This document shows, piece by piece, positions 1 through 14,530 of a stretch of 64,000 bases of DNA. Source of the DNA: Cheilinus undulatus (taxonomy: Eukaryota; Chordata; Actinopteri; Labriformes; Labridae); NCBI RefSeq assembly GCF_018320785.1, contig NC_054886.1, positions 7,129,207 to 7,193,206 of the forward strand. The letters are read 5' to 3'. The position numbers and the translations under genes were made by a program. Position 1 is the first letter of the stretch; the number at the start of each line of letters is the position of its first letter. The notes below the pieces were generated by a model, which was not told where the DNA came from, searched no databases, and was given only the letters and a program-made list of their open reading frames with translations.

Positions 1-1462
1 TGCATTTTTCCTGTAAAGAACACAGATATCAAGATGCCCGTGCACCTGCGCTTGAAATCTGTCATCGCTTCTCTTCCAGCACTGCAGCACATTCTCAAAC
101 CGACAGAGCGGCTTTTGATATAAAGCCCCCTCCGATCCACCGCCACAACAGGATATTGCTCAGTGGCACAACAGGGTTACAGCCGTACGGAGACATGTAG
201 AGGCAGGCCGAGCCGGGGACAAAGATTCAGGGAGGAATTAAAAAAAGGCAGGAGGAGGCAAGAGAGTGATATGATCTCTGACTGCACAGAGAGAGGGATT
301 GTGTTGGCTTTGGCCTGCCTGGTATACAAACACTATATTAACACAATCTATTTTCTTTTGCGCAACAGGAGACATTTTTTCCAGTTGAGAGAGGTCAGGA
401 AAGAACCTGACACAAGGGTGAGGAAGAGAGCAAGCAGATGATGAAGGAGAGGTGGATGGTAAACGAGTGAGATGGAAAGAAAAAGGAGAAACAGATTGAA
501 AAGAATGTGGCGAAAAGGTATTATAACTTCCTAAAAACAACCCACAAATCAAAAGCTGTCCTTACAATCATTCTTCTTAGAGCCTATAGTAGGGCTGGGA
601 AATGTATATCTATTTTGTTACCCTATATATCATTGTATTTCCAAATGAAATATAGAGTAAGAAAACAGAGTTTCTATGGATATGTTGATGCATGAATGCA
701 AATGATGCAAAGTGGAAGTTCAGAGCTGGGTCAGGAAGAAGGGGGTGATGGTTCAGAAATCCTACAAACAAGGGATAAAACTTAGGTCCAGTGACCTCGA
801 TCTTTGACCTGCAAAATCTAGTCAGTTCAACCTTGAGTCAGAGTGGATATGCAGCTTTTTAAAGAAAAAACAACAAAGAATTCTTGAGATATCATGCTCA
901 CAAGAATGGCCCAGGACAGACCTACAGCTTTCATGTGATGTTAAACACTTGTAGAACTGCCGTCATCTACCTCTACCTTTACACTACAGTAATGTAACAA
1001 CAAAAGAGGAAACAAGCCTGGTTTATACTCCTACAGAACACCATCAGCTAGCACAAACCCAGAGAGGCACGGATGCAGTTAAAACACTCCACTATTCCTT
1101 TTGGGGATGATACAGTATTGCTGAACCGACTTCTCCTTATCCTGCCTTCAAATATTGTGTTAACTTGAGCAGAACAGAACAGCATTTAGCTAAGATTACA
1201 GCAGCAGAGCACTGACTGACAGCTGACAGTGATTCAGTTATCCTTAAGTGACAGGAGCTCCCCAGTGTTAGATAATTAGCACAGAGTTTTAATGATGAAG
1301 AATATTTTGCCCTCCACTTCCCAAACAGCAGCATTACTGATGCAAGCACATCATAAACACAAAAATGTCAAAATTAGTAGATTTTTATCCTGGTGGAAGC
1401 AAAGTACTAGTTTAGACTTTTTTAACCTATTCATTTTAATAGAGTCTCTGTGCTGTATAAGG

Positions 1463-2288
1463 GTCTAAAACAGTGATACTCAACACATGGCTCTTTTGTG
1501 ATGATTTGTGGCTCTTTTATGTCTTATTTTGAAATATTATTCCCCCGGAAAACCTTTATAAAGGGAAACTATGACCTCAGAAATTATCTATTATAAGCCA
1601 CATTAATCAGTTTGAATCCCCACATTAATACAGTTGGCTTTAATTTTCAACCTTTATTTTCTGTCTGTATATTTTCATTGCCCTTATTGGCACTTTTTTG
1701 CCTTTGTTCATTTTTTTTTCCACTTTTAATCCATTTTCACTGCTTTAAGCCCACTTTTCCCACCTCTTTTGTCCATTTCTACTACTTCTATCCCAATTAT
1801 GCCACCTTTTTTGCCTCTTTTATCCTGCTTATTGTGATTTGCAATTTTTTTCCCTTTTGCCAATTTTCGCCCATTTAAGCTGCATTTTGCCATTAAATGC
1901 CACTGTTTTCAGCATTCTTGCCACTCTGCTGCTTTATGACCATTTCTCCCACATTTATGCCCATTTTAGTCACTTTAACACATTTATTTCCCATGTTTTT
2001 GCTGTTTTTGGCCATTTTTTGTTGACTGTACCTAACTTATTAGTAACTTCTCACCCATTTTTGCCACTTTCTCTGTTTTTCCACTTTTCACCCACTTTTT
2101 TGCTATTTTTGCATAATTTGACACTTTTTAGCCACTGTTTAACCATTATTTGCCACCTTTAACTTATCTTTATTGCCAATTGAATCAGTTTTTGCCCCTT
2201 TGCACCGCTTACATTGCGGCTCTTGCAAAGGCATTTTTTAACAATTTGGCTCTTTTGTTGGCCAGGGTTAAGTAACGCTGGTCTAAAA
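1463..2288. mobile_element. hAT-type MITE with 8-bp TSD and internal short repeats
   Basis: The element is 1471-2280. It is flanked by identical 8-bp direct repeats GTCTAAAA at 1463-1470 and 2281-2288, the hAT hallmark. Terminal inverted repeats are CAGTGATACTCAAC on the left and the complement CAGCGTTACTTAAC on the right. The interior (about 1620-2180) is a pyrimidine-rich degenerate array built from TTTTGCCACTTTT- and GCCCATTTT-like units of roughly 15-18 bases. No transposase is present. The long open frames here are by-products of the stop-poor CT-rich strand, not genes. Confidence 0.85.
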
Positions 2289-2339
2289 GGATAAAAACTT
2301 GCAGCTTTAACTTTTATCTATTTTTCTGTGACTGTCATA

Positions 2340-3297
2340 TAGGAGTATGACAAGACACTAAGCTCACAAGACAAGACCAGATTTAGGCTCACGAGAATGA
2401 GATGCCTTTTTACACAATTTTTTATAACTTTAATAACAGAACACACGGCTGGAAAAAACATATTTTATTCAACTGAAAATCATTGAATTCAAGGATGACG
2501 TGATTCAATTAAGTCTCAGAGAATCAGTTGTTCCTCATTTCTTAACTGTTTGAGAGTGTCAGGGGCATTTGCATGGGCAATCTCCAGTTCAACTGGACCA
2601 CTAATGGGAACTGTTTTAGTGTCTATGCAGCCTGTTGATCACGCAAGCTATTTTTCTCCTCGAGAAATCTCATGATAGGGCAACATGTGCGGTTGCTGCC
2701 CAGTTTCGAATCTGGCCTGTGGCACTTTTCCCGCATGTATCTTCCTGTTTCCGAATCTGTCCACTGTCCTCCTCTATCAAAGAAGGCATAAAAAAGCCCA
2801 AAATAAAATATTTTTGAATAAATGGAATCTCATGATGTTTAAGTCTCGAGAGATCTGTTGCACAAGATCTTGCTAGTTGTCACACCCCATTGTTAGGAAC
2901 AAAATACCAAGTACCACGGCTTCACACAACAGTCAATAACAGCTACTTTTCTAAGCTCTTTTTGCCCTCATGGCCTCCACATTGGTCACGTTACTGAGCA
3001 CAACAAATTGATACCCATTTCATAACATCTTCCTTGATGACAATACTGTGATTTATTGTTTTAAGTGTGTGGAACTGGTGACGAGCTGCAGTTTATCAGG
3101 TGTTGCTTTCATATTTGTGCAATTTAGACAGCACCTTCTTTTGAAATTTAAAAAATTATTTTTAAAAGTGTGATCATGTAGAAATACATGGTATTTGGAG
3201 AAAATTAATGTTGCTAATTTTTTTTGTAAAATCTAATGTGTAGAAGTGAGATTGTTGTTGTTGAAATATGGGTTCATATTTCGCAGCCCTAAGCTGC
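2340..3297. repeat. Diverged interspersed repeat, class unclear
   Basis: The stretch carries phrases I associate with dispersed fish repeats: CACGAGAATGAGATGCCT near 2390, TCTCGAGAGATCTGTTGCAC near 2845, and an end resembling GCAGCCCTAAG near 3285. There is no clear open frame and no clear pair of ends. It may be several fragments. Confidence 0.35.
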
Positions 3298-4972
3298 AGA
3301 ACTGAATGTTTCTGTGGTTCCCATTTAGACAAGGAGCAAACATTATCTCTTTCTATTTTGGTGTACTTTGGTGATCAGGATCTGCCGTAACACACAGGGA
3401 TGAGATGAGGGAGGTTGCAAATCTTCTGGACCGCGACAGATACATGTGCAGAGCTGACAGGGATTATACGCTGCATCACAAGAATGATAATAACAGAGGG
3501 GACGCTTCAGTGTTTAGGTTAGCTAAAAGCACTGTTAGAGCTGAGAAAGGCAGACTGAAAGCGCTATCAGGGATACATCTCTCTGCAGTGTGGCTTTAAT
3601 GACAAGGTCCAATGCCTACGTGTCTGCTGCCAGCACCCGAAACACTGAAGTGAAACTTCCCAGCAGCCCCTTGAAAGGCATCAAAGTCTAAAGAGTGAAT
3701 TGTGATGGGACTGAGACAGAAAGCTTCCTCTTGGATTCCTGACCTTTGTTTGCAAAGCATGGCATCTTGTGTTATCAGCAACACATATTCAAAGGTCGAC
3801 GAGCCTCTGTAGCCTTGGCCTACCTTTAAGAAAGTCACATGACTGGGCTACAATTCAAAAAGAGATTATATTTTATAGCTAATCTCATATCTGAATGCCT
3901 TATCATGTAAGCAATACATTCAAACCTACAGTAATGAGATGATTGAGTTAATAATTCAGCTGGAGAGAATGTAACAATTTTTTCACCACATGGCCTTCTA
4001 ACACTCAGAGAGGCCTGGAGTGACTTTGTGTACACCAGTACACCATGTTCTGACACCGTCATGGGGCATGTTGTCATGCATAGGACTTGGTAATGTCTGC
4101 AGGGAGGTCATAGTGCCAGAAGTTTGAACTCTGATGTCTTACTGGTAAAAATGCATGCAGTCCAAGTTACCCAATCTCTGTTGATTTCTTGTTGTCAATC
4201 ACAAAAAAATGCACGCAGTGTTACAGTAAGACTGCATTATTAATGTATTTGTGAAATGTGGATATTGTATTGTTTGTCTGTAGGACACATTAACCCAACT
4301 TTAACATCTTTACAAAGTATTTACTGACTTGTGAACTTAATGAACCACAGCTGCTCTCTTTTTCATAAAGGTTCAAAATAAGTCTTAAGCTGTGCAGGTT
4401 TTTATAGCTTCTATACTGTTTTGATACAACTGATAATAAGTCAGAAATTGCATCATTTAAAAGCATGGTACCGGAAATATCAATGTCACAGTCTCATATT
4501 TTGGAAGTCTTAGCTTGCATTAATCGAACCGGCTGTTGTTTTGCACCCAAGTTTTAAAATCTAACAGCTTTGTCAGCCATCTAAGGGTTCAAATTATAGT
4601 TGTAGGTACCTGTCTAGCATCATCATGACCACTGTGTTCACAATGATTGCCTTAATGTACTGTTTATGACAGATGAGGTAGTAAGCAGGGTGCAAAACCC
4701 AATTAAGAAGCAAATATAAACTTTAATCAGGGAGACTGGGCATGCATTATATTGAGTATGAACGTTTTAATGTCATCTGCACAGAGGTTAACTATCTTTT
4801 AAGCTTCTTTAACCTTGTTTGCCACAGAACAAGAATATATTTTTCTAGACTGGTAGAGTTAGTCACATAACTAATATACGAATTAAATGCCTCTTTAAAC
4901 CCTGAAAATTATCATTTTTGGTCTCCTGAATTTAGCAACGGTGTTCTTGTGCCTAAGTGTTATCAGTTGGAA

Positions 4973-5513
4973 GTAGAGATGAGTATCGATTCCAACACAT
5001 CCGATACCTACCAGACCGAATTACACTACAGATTCTGATGCTTCATTTCGGTACTCTCCTGCCACTCCAAATGAAAGGTACAAAAACACATTATGGATTC
5101 TGTGTGGTTTATGCCCAATTGCTTTATTTCAGCAGAGCATAAATGTCTTCTAGTTGTCTTGCTGTCAAAAGCAATGTTTGTGCTCTGTCTGGGATTTCCT
5201 AACACAGTCACACTGACTGACACATTTTCTTTATTTTATGTCTCTGATGCAACACCAGCACATGTATTTTGCTTAAGCATCTAACATAAAAGTCACATCT
5301 GTTTTCTTTCTATTTCTAAGTTCTATTGGCATCATTTAAAGATATTTATCAGACTAATATATGGTACCGAGCCACTTTAATTCACTTGCCAACGTCTAAC
5401 ACACTTTCTTTCCCTTTAGAGTATTTATTCAGATACTGTTTAGGAATCAGAACCATTCAAAAAGTATCAGTTTAGCATCAGTATTGGAAAAAACCCCTAA
5501 CGATATCCAGTCC
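4973..5513. mobile_element. Putative MITE with GATGAGTATCG-type ends
   Basis: The left end reads GATGAGTATCGATTCC near 4978. The right end, complemented, reads GGACTGGATATCGTTAGG near 5500. These are imperfect inverted ends of a hAT-like fish repeat whose interior is unrelated to any protein. The target duplication was not resolved. Confidence 0.45.
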
Positions 5514-5518
5514 TGATT

Positions 5519-5760
5519 ACAGGGATGCATGATATAAGATTTTTGCTGATATCTGATAAGTTCACAAGTCTCTCCTGTACTAAAACTGACTTGTTAGTAA
5601 AATTAATTCTCCTGATTAAACAGAAAGTTTTGCTTAGACTGTTAGAACAAAGTGCACTTATTTGTGCATTCCAGTACATTCCAGTACATACAGCCATTAT
5701 GCTGGTGGAAATATCGTCAGAAATTCTTATCTGCTGATACGGATGACTAACATTTTCAGC
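5519..5760. repeat. Fragment of GGGATGCATGATAT-type repeat
   Basis: It begins AGGGATGCATGATATAAG and contains repeated GCTGATATCTGATAA-type phrases. The same family appears, in the other orientation, around 29320-29462 ending ATTATGCATCCCTA. It looks like a hAT-type MITE fragment directly abutting the previous element. Confidence 0.45.
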
Positions 5761-6389
5761 TTTTATCTCTCTATTATCTCTTCTTTGAATAAAGGCCAAA
5801 AAAAACCTCATTTATGACTTAATCCTTTTTATTTTGAACACTTATCAGAAGTGAGGTTGTCAAAATATTGGTTAATTTTTGAACACTGTATGTTTTAAAA
5901 CAAATTATTTCTAATTTTTAAGCCAAACCATACCATCAAGTACATATGACTTTAAATTGGCAGATCTTTAGTCATATTTCAAACCCAATGCTACCAAAAG
6001 CAAGACGGGTCCGTTTAGCTATATCGCAAAGTTTTTGTCTCTGAAATTGAGTCTATGTTTGGTATCTAAACATTGCCAGGGTAGACAAAGTATTACACAA
6101 TATTTGTGCCTTGAACATTTATTTTTTACACCCTGTTACTGAAACAGGTATCAATGTTGATTGATTTACTTTTATCAGAGTTAACATTTCTGGGATTATG
6201 ACAACCTTAAGCAGAGGTTGCCTTTATTTCTTTGCTAACTTGACCACTTTTTGACTCCCTTGCAAATGAGCCTTTAAATTGGACATTTCTATCTTTAGTT
6301 TGAGGTGCTGTGTGTGTAATTCAGGTACTGGGAGGAAATCTAGATGAAGCGTTGTGTTGCAAAGTAACCTGTAATATCTGAGGTGCTGG

Positions 6390-6478
6390 TATTTTATTTA
6401 TTTATTTATTTAAATTTATTTAACCAGGAAAACCTCATTGAGATCAAAAATCTCATTTACAAGAGTGTCCTGGTATAA
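6390..6478. repeat. Short fish interspersed repeat (TTTATTTAACCAGG type)
   Basis: A TTTA run leads into TTTATTTAACCAGGAAAAC and a CTCATTGAGATCAAAAATC-like core. A related, more diverged copy lies at 25950-26020. The sequence class is not known to me. It sits in map3k11 intron 1 just inside the exon 1 donor. Confidence 0.5.
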
Positions 6479-6522
6479 GTAGCATGTTGGACATCTGAGG
6501 GTAGACTTGGTTTTAGTGATTA

Positions 6523-8450
<1,928 letters not shown>

Positions 8451-8579
8451 TTTCAAAACTTTTTCTCTCCCAACAGGAAAAGAGTCAGATGACCCGCTAA
8501 CGGTCAAACTAAACGGAAGAAACAGACGCATTTCCGGCTAGTCCCTTTAAAGTAAAACAAAGAGGAAGGCGCACTTATG

Positions 8580-9490
8580 TGTGAAGAATATTTTTATTAC
8601 TTTCAATGTCAGATACATCTCAAATTCAAACAGCTTTATTAATCATTTTAAGTTAAATTAGTTTAAAGCAATAAAGACTACATAAAGAAACATCTTATAA
8701 GTACCAATTACTTTAAAGATATGATTGTAATTACTGTGATTAAATAAACGGAACACACACGTACATGGCCCGTTTCTGCTACTTGAATTGTAAGAAATAA
8801 AAGTCTCAAATAGAATTCGAGTTAAAGTAAGGTTACAAGGATTCAAAATTCACAGCCAGAAATTCGTAGTTGGAGGATAAGTTAAAAAAAAAAAAAAAAA
8901 GTATCACATTATTTACTTATCACATGACTAGTTTCTGCTTTCAATCTCATAATTTGGACCTTAAATCTCACAATTTTAACCTTTTACCCCATAATTTCGA
9001 ATTATAGTCTCTAAATTTCGATTTCTATTATCACACAAATATTACAGCATTTTAAATAACCATCTCATGATTTCGAGATTTCATCCATATTTACTTTATT
9101 AAACTCATGATTTCATTATGAAAAATACTTTTTATTGGCTTAATACCCACTGGCTCATAATTTCAATTCATCACCTTTTAATTTTGACTATTTTATAATG
9201 AAGTCTTTTTATCTGATAATTTGTCTTTCTTTCTTATAATTAAAACTTTTATCAAATAATTAAAACCCACTTTTCCATAATTTCAACTTTCATCTTTTTA
9301 TTATGAATATGTCTTTTTATGGTGAAACCAAAATCATTTTTTATGTTTCTGCAATGGTTAATATACCAATATGTAGAAGCTCTTTAACTAAAATGATATT
9401 TTAAATGATAAGATATAATTATTATTGTTATCCATGAATTTTCAAATTTACTGATTTACAAAAAAAAATAAAAAAATAGTAAAGCACATT
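8580..9490. other. AT-rich intergenic DNA, no gene seen
   Basis: The DNA is very AT-rich, with an A18-like run at 8884-8901 and recurrent phrases such as CATAATTTC and TCTCATAATTT between about 8940 and 9300. This suggests a decayed short-period repeat. No coding signal was seen on either strand. Confidence 0.5.
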
Positions 9491-9559
9491 ATTATTTCTT
9501 AATTAATATGTCAAATTATAGTTATTTACTTGCATTCCTGAACAGAAAAATGAGTTTTA

Positions 9560-9783
9560 GTGGTTGAATGTTATGCTTGATTAATTTCTGACTTCTCAGA
9601 GAAGCCCAGTGAGCCGGCTCAAATTGGGTATGAAAAGGTGAATTCAGTTTGAAATTCCTCATTCCTGTTCAAAATGGTAAAACGTGGAGAGCTCACTGAA
9701 AATGAAAAAGTCCCCATTAAAGCACTTCATGATGCTGGATGGTCTCTGAGACAGGTGGTCTAATAAATTTGTCAAGCACTGTA
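9560..9783 (+). pseudogene. Internally deleted Tc1-like element, transposase N-terminus only
   Basis: An ATG at 9674 opens a 29-codon frame reading MVKRGELTENEKVPIKAL and then HDAGWSLRQVV. This matches the start of the helix-turn-helix of a Tc1-type transposase. It runs straight into a terminal-repeat-like end (AATTTGTCAAGCACTGTA, ending 9783), where the frame stops. The rest of the transposase is absent, so this is an internal deletion derivative. The left end was not resolved. Confidence 0.6.
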
Positions 9784-9802
9784 AAAAAAAAAAAAATTAA
9801 AA

Positions 9803-9842
<40 letters not shown>
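9783..9842. repeat. A-rich run followed by (AT)n microsatellite
   Basis: An A-rich tract at 9783-9810 passes into about sixteen AT dinucleotides at 9811-9842. It abuts the end of the Tc1 remnant. Confidence 0.95.
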
Positions 9843-9844
<2 letters not shown>

Positions 9845-11560
9845 CGTGGCAGAAATGGGCTTCCATACATACATATTATTGTTGATATAATCATTATAAT
9901 TATCATTATTATTATCCACAATTATTATCCAATCTAGTCCATTTAGATTGGTTAGAATAATCATGGTAGCTGAATTTCATTTTTTTTTTTCTTATTTAGA
10001 AAAACAAACATTATATATAACCATGTGACTGTTATCTTCAACTTTTGAGTTTTATTTTGAAGGCTAGATCACTTTTGCTGCCCTGACATGCACTTGTTAG
10101 TCTAGATTTATTTGAATGTCCTTGCTGTGTTGGTTATTTGTTTGTTATACCATTACTGGATTTAAAAAAAGGACACACACTAGGATATCACATATTAGCT
10201 TTATGTAATGGACATGTTTTATCTCATAGGTCTTTGTGTGACTTTTATTTTTTATTCTTTAGTTTCCTGTGTGGTAAAGAGTATAACCATGCTAACTTCA
10301 CGCTGCCTCTATATAGCAATAGTAGAGCTGTGTGAAGTTCACAGTATACATCTACAAAAATAACAAAGAGAGGAAGAGTACACCTTAAAACTAAAAAAGG
10401 TCAAAGGAGCTACAGTAAGTCTTCTTTAAAGATCTGCTCTATTAACTTTGACATGCTTAAATTTTTTCTATCTACAGAATTATACTTTTAATTCATAGAA
10501 ATGGTTCTGTTTCGTATGGTTCCTTGTACTACAATGACACATTTTTCAAGTGTTATTCTGTGAAAAGAGAAGAGATTTAGTGTCCTTGAATGTTTGAAAC
10601 AAACTTTCAAGGGCAGTAGTTTATTAAAAATGTCTCCATAGTCTCAGAAAAGAAGATGAAATGCTGCTGTTCGATTTCTGTGAGGAGACTTTTGTTGAAG
10701 AATTTCATTTTTCTGGTGTCACTGAACAAAAACTGAGTTTCAAGCTCTCCTTCAACAACACTTTTACAAGTATTCAGCACTTTTATCTCTTTTTTTGTAG
10801 TTTGTTGGCCTACTTAAACCCGCTTGAGTTGGCAGAGCTGCTGGAGTGGGATTAAATGTGGCACAAATGTTCTTAATATCAAGTCAAGCGTAGCTCATCC
10901 TAAATTAAATCCAATGGGGATACTCTAACTTTAAACCTATTTTCATTGACTGTTTAGCAAGTGATGAATATCTGATGCAACATTAATACAAAGCCTGAAA
11001 ATGTATCCTCTACTGATGTGGTCTATAGATGGTATCACTGTTGTATCTGGAAGTCAAGTTCAACCACATAAGCAACAAACAGAGATTTATGCCCAGGATG
11101 GTTTGTGGTCTACTGTTTTGAAATCTGGTTTTGACATGTGAACTTTCAAAGCTGGAAATGGTCAAATTTGGACATGAAGAATGAGAGTATGTGGGATTAG
11201 TGTAAGGTTAATGATTCCACTTGCCCTTATTTGCCATAATTTGCCTGTATTTCACTAGTTTGATTGTTTCAATGTTGTTTTGATATATTATTATGCATTT
11301 CCACTGAGACTGGTACTTTATGTAACATTACTTGACAGTCACCATATTGAGCACACTGTTTCAAACTAACTTTTGGTTAAATAGAAACAGACGAAAAGAC
11401 AGAAGCTGCTATGTAATTAATTGAAGCAAGCCTGTAAAAGATGACTGCTTGTGATAGGGGTAGTGTGGATGTAGCTATAGTGGCAGTTTGATCAGAACTG
11501 GACCATATTCTTTTCATTAAAGGAAGGGCTAAAAAAACACACTGAAAGCTTTTCTTGGTG
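9843..11560. other. Intergenic DNA, no gene or clear repeat seen
   Basis: The stretch between the microsatellite and the next mobile element is AT-rich with only short open frames. I recognise no exon, RNA gene or terminal repeat. Confidence 0.5.
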
Positions 11561-11569
11561 GGAAAGAGT

Positions 11570-12490
11570 TTATTGCTCTTCTTCTGGCCAGCATTGGCAA
11601 GAGCTTGATTTTTAACATGACAAGCATGGCTCTGTCCCTACTTTTTTGAGATGTGTTGCTGCATTAAAAAGTAAAATGAGCTAATATTCATAAAATGGTC
11701 TGAGTTGTAAAATTAGATATGCTGTTTATGTTCTATTGTAAATAAAATATGGGTTTATGTGATTTGACAATCATTGCATTCTGTTTTATTTACATTTTAC
11801 ACAGCGTCCCAGCTTTTTGGAAAACTATAGAGATTTCTGTCCACACACAGACACTATTACTGCAACAGAAGAGTTTTTACCATTTCATGAAATTAGCTCA
11901 TTTTGAATTTGATGGCGGCAACACATCTCAAAAAAGTAGGGACATGGCCATGCTTACTATTGTGGAGCATCTCCTCCTCTTTAACGACAGTCTGTAAATG
12001 TCTGGGAAGCGAGGTGACCAGTTACTAGAACTTTTGGAGAGGAATGTTGTCCCATTCTTATCTGATGTAGGATTCTAGCTGCTCAACAGTCCTGGGTCAA
12101 GTTTTGCAGACTTTTTATGTTTTCTGTTGGTGAAAGGTCTGGACTGCAGGCACCCAGACTCTTCTACTGTGAAGTCATGCTGTGGTGATAGATGTGGTGT
12201 GTGGTTTAGCATCGTCTGGCTGAAATAGTCAAGGCCTTTCTTGACAGAGACATTGTCTGGATGGAAGCATATGCTTCTCTTAAACCTCTACCTACTTTTC
12301 AGCATTGATCGAGCCTTTCCAGATGTGTAAGCTGCCCACGCCATAGGCATGAATCCAACCCCGGCTGATATGTCGTTTATATTCTATTATGTGTAGAATA
12401 TGGGGTTATGTGATTTGCCAATCATTGCATTCTTTTTTTATTCACATTTTACACAGCGCCACAACTTTTTTGCAGTCGGGGTTCGACTGT
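11570..12490. mobile_element. Composite of two copies of a fish DNA transposon with long inverted ends
   Basis: The terminal phrase CAATCATTGCATTCTGT, then TTACACAGCGTCCCAGC, occurs at 11768-11818 and again at 12420-12470. A sub-terminal block (CACATCTCAAAAAAGTAGGG) at 11925-11945 is matched in inverted orientation at about 11635-11660. So 11600-11985 is an imperfect palindrome and 11985-12370 is interior sequence. I recognise this as a dispersed teleost element, probably non-autonomous here. Its superfamily is uncertain. Other fragments lie at 33118-33280, 53262-53405 and 63438-63605. Confidence 0.7.
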
Positions 12491-12819
12491 AAGATTGATT
12501 TTTTTCCATGCACAGGCTGTCATTCTGTATGTGCATGTTTACTTATATCATCTTGATCTATGCAGACAGAAATCTTCTTTCATCATCTACTTGGAAAGCT
12601 GTATTTCAGACATATCAGCCATAACATTGAGGAGAGGGTGCATAAAGCTCTGGCAGTATTTAACAAACAGCCTCAGGGACAGATTTGTGAGGATATTAAT
12701 GAGTGGAGTGAAAGCACAAGGTGCATTTTAAACATGTGCTTCTTAAGTCTCTGAAAGGCTTTTATTCTTGAAAAAGGTCAGGGAATTCCTTTTTCCCATG
12801 TTGTTTTTGTTTTTATTCA

Positions 12820-13300
12820 TCAGTGCAGAGCTCTTATAAACCAGCCGCTGGATGGGAGTGGATGGGAATCAGAGGGCCACCTTTGGCCCTGCTGGCTGCT
12901 GTGTGGAAACAGTGTGCTTCCTTCTGTTTGCCCTTTGATGCCCCCCTCCTCTCCCTCCTTCCCTGCCCCTCGGCGGGCGTTTGTTTGGACACCGACCTCC
13001 TAAAGTCAACCACCTACACCCCCCCCCCCCCCCATCCATACACACAGCCAACCACGCCCTCCTCGCAGTCCGCTGAGTCAATGCTTATGCAGGAAGGATG
13101 CAGTTGTTTTTGCGGCCCCGGCTCGGGGTTGCTTGCTTGGTTTGATGGGTGGAGGGGTGAAGAGAAAAGAGGCGGATACACTTACAAAATAGACAGTTTA
13201 AAAACACATAAGGCAGGAGGAAGAGGAAAGGGGCTGGACACAGACTCCATGATGGTAACAATCAGCTCTCTGTGAAACACTCTCCTCCAACCTGTGCTGT
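12820..13300. other. GC-rich island, unassigned
   Basis: A locally GC-rich stretch in AT-rich intergenic DNA, with a C14 run at 13019-13032 and a TGAGTCA (AP-1-type) heptamer at about 13075. A 150-codon frame covers it, but its composition (Pro, Gly and Ser from GC runs) and its lack of any recognisable motif argue against a protein. It could be a regulatory element or part of an unseen transcript. Confidence 0.3.
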
Positions 13301-14041
13301 CTTGTACTTATCTGATTCAAATACCAGAAGAAGGCTGCAATGTTAAAGCTAAATAAAAGCCTTTGTCTTTTAGGCTGCATGAGTCATTGACCTGCAAGAG
13401 TAGCATCCATGAGAAATCTTTTTAAACTGCTTAATACAAAGAGTGAAGAAATCAACGGTGTGAGGAGGCACAGCAACTACAAAGGATGGGATTTAAGCCC
13501 CTTATGCTGAAAAATGAACAAGAAAGCACCTAAAATGTTTGTTTTTAACCCTTTAAACCAAGTAAATATATTTGATATGCCCATTTCTGAGATCTCTGCA
13601 TCCTTGTCTGGTATTGGTTTTTTTTTCCCCCTGAAATGCCTTATGAATAAAACAAGACACATACAGTACACATATTTCCTCTGGAAATTGACTGGACTGA
13701 CTCAGGATATATTTTCTATATTTGGTGGCTTTGTTTTTGTTTTTTTTTTACTGTCAAAGTCCACAAAAATGAAAATTTGCTCCCAGCAGGAAGTATTTCA
13801 AGCCATTTCAGTGCCTTATTACACCCTTTACAATAGGTAAAGTTAGAATGTTGAAGCTATATGCCCTGTTTTAACCATGTAATGTGTGTTACATGCCCTT
13901 TAGTAAATTCATAAGACAACCCAGGTTGCTTTATGCCCCACTGTATATATGCCATATTAAACCCCAATGATAAGCAAGCTAATAACATGCCCTAATATAA
14001 GATATATAATGTAGTTGTATACCTGAATAGGCAAGGTTATA

Positions 14042-14274
14042 AAATAGGTCAGTGGTTCTCAAACGGTGTGGTGTTGCACAACGGTGCGCCTTGAGGCAAG
14101 TGTAGGTGTGCCGTGGGAATCTGTGAAACCAAACATCATTACAACTGTACAATGTTACTATAACTACTATTAAACAGGCTGTTCTGTATGAATATGAATA
14201 ATAGTGTGCCTTGAGATTTTACCTCAATCTCAGGTGTGCCTTGGGCAAAATAGTTGAAAACCACTGAGATATGT
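14042..14274. mobile_element. hAT-type MITE, copy 1 of a ~200-bp family
   Basis: The element is 14050-14266 (217 bp). Inverted ends are CAGTGGTTCTCAAAC on the left and complement CAGTGGTTTTCAACT on the right. Flanking octamers AAATAGGT and AGATATGT match at six of eight positions, consistent with an aged 8-bp target duplication. The internal phrase GTGTGCCTTGAGATTT is shared with copies at 27852-28049 and 51128-51323. Confidence 0.8.
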
Positions 14275-14530
14275 TAGCTATGTGTAGTTATGTAGGCTAA
14301 AATATAGGTTATTTGCCCTATTATGCCCCATATCGTTATATGGCCTATAACACCTCTTGCTATGTTGGTTATTTGCATTATTATACCCTATATCAAGTAG
14401 ATAAAGTACAAGTAAAATGGCACTATGACACCCCATATTCACAGGTTATATGCCCTGTTATACCTTATATCATGCAAGTTTAGTATAAGTAATGTGCCTC
14501 TATTACACTCCATATACTACAGGTTATATG

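Noticed and set aside
1612..2162. Two overlapping 88- and 107-codon plus-strand frames rich in Phe, Leu, Cys and His
   Set aside because: They read through the TTTTGCCACTTTT array of a MITE; the CT-rich strand simply lacks stops.
13019..13032. C14 run as a G-quadruplex
   Set aside because: It is a single homopolymer run; no four-tract structure was seen.
12823..13275. 150-codon frame with Pro/Gly/Ser runs
   Set aside because: Composition follows local GC richness and a C run, no motif, no splice signals, and the opposite frame is also open.
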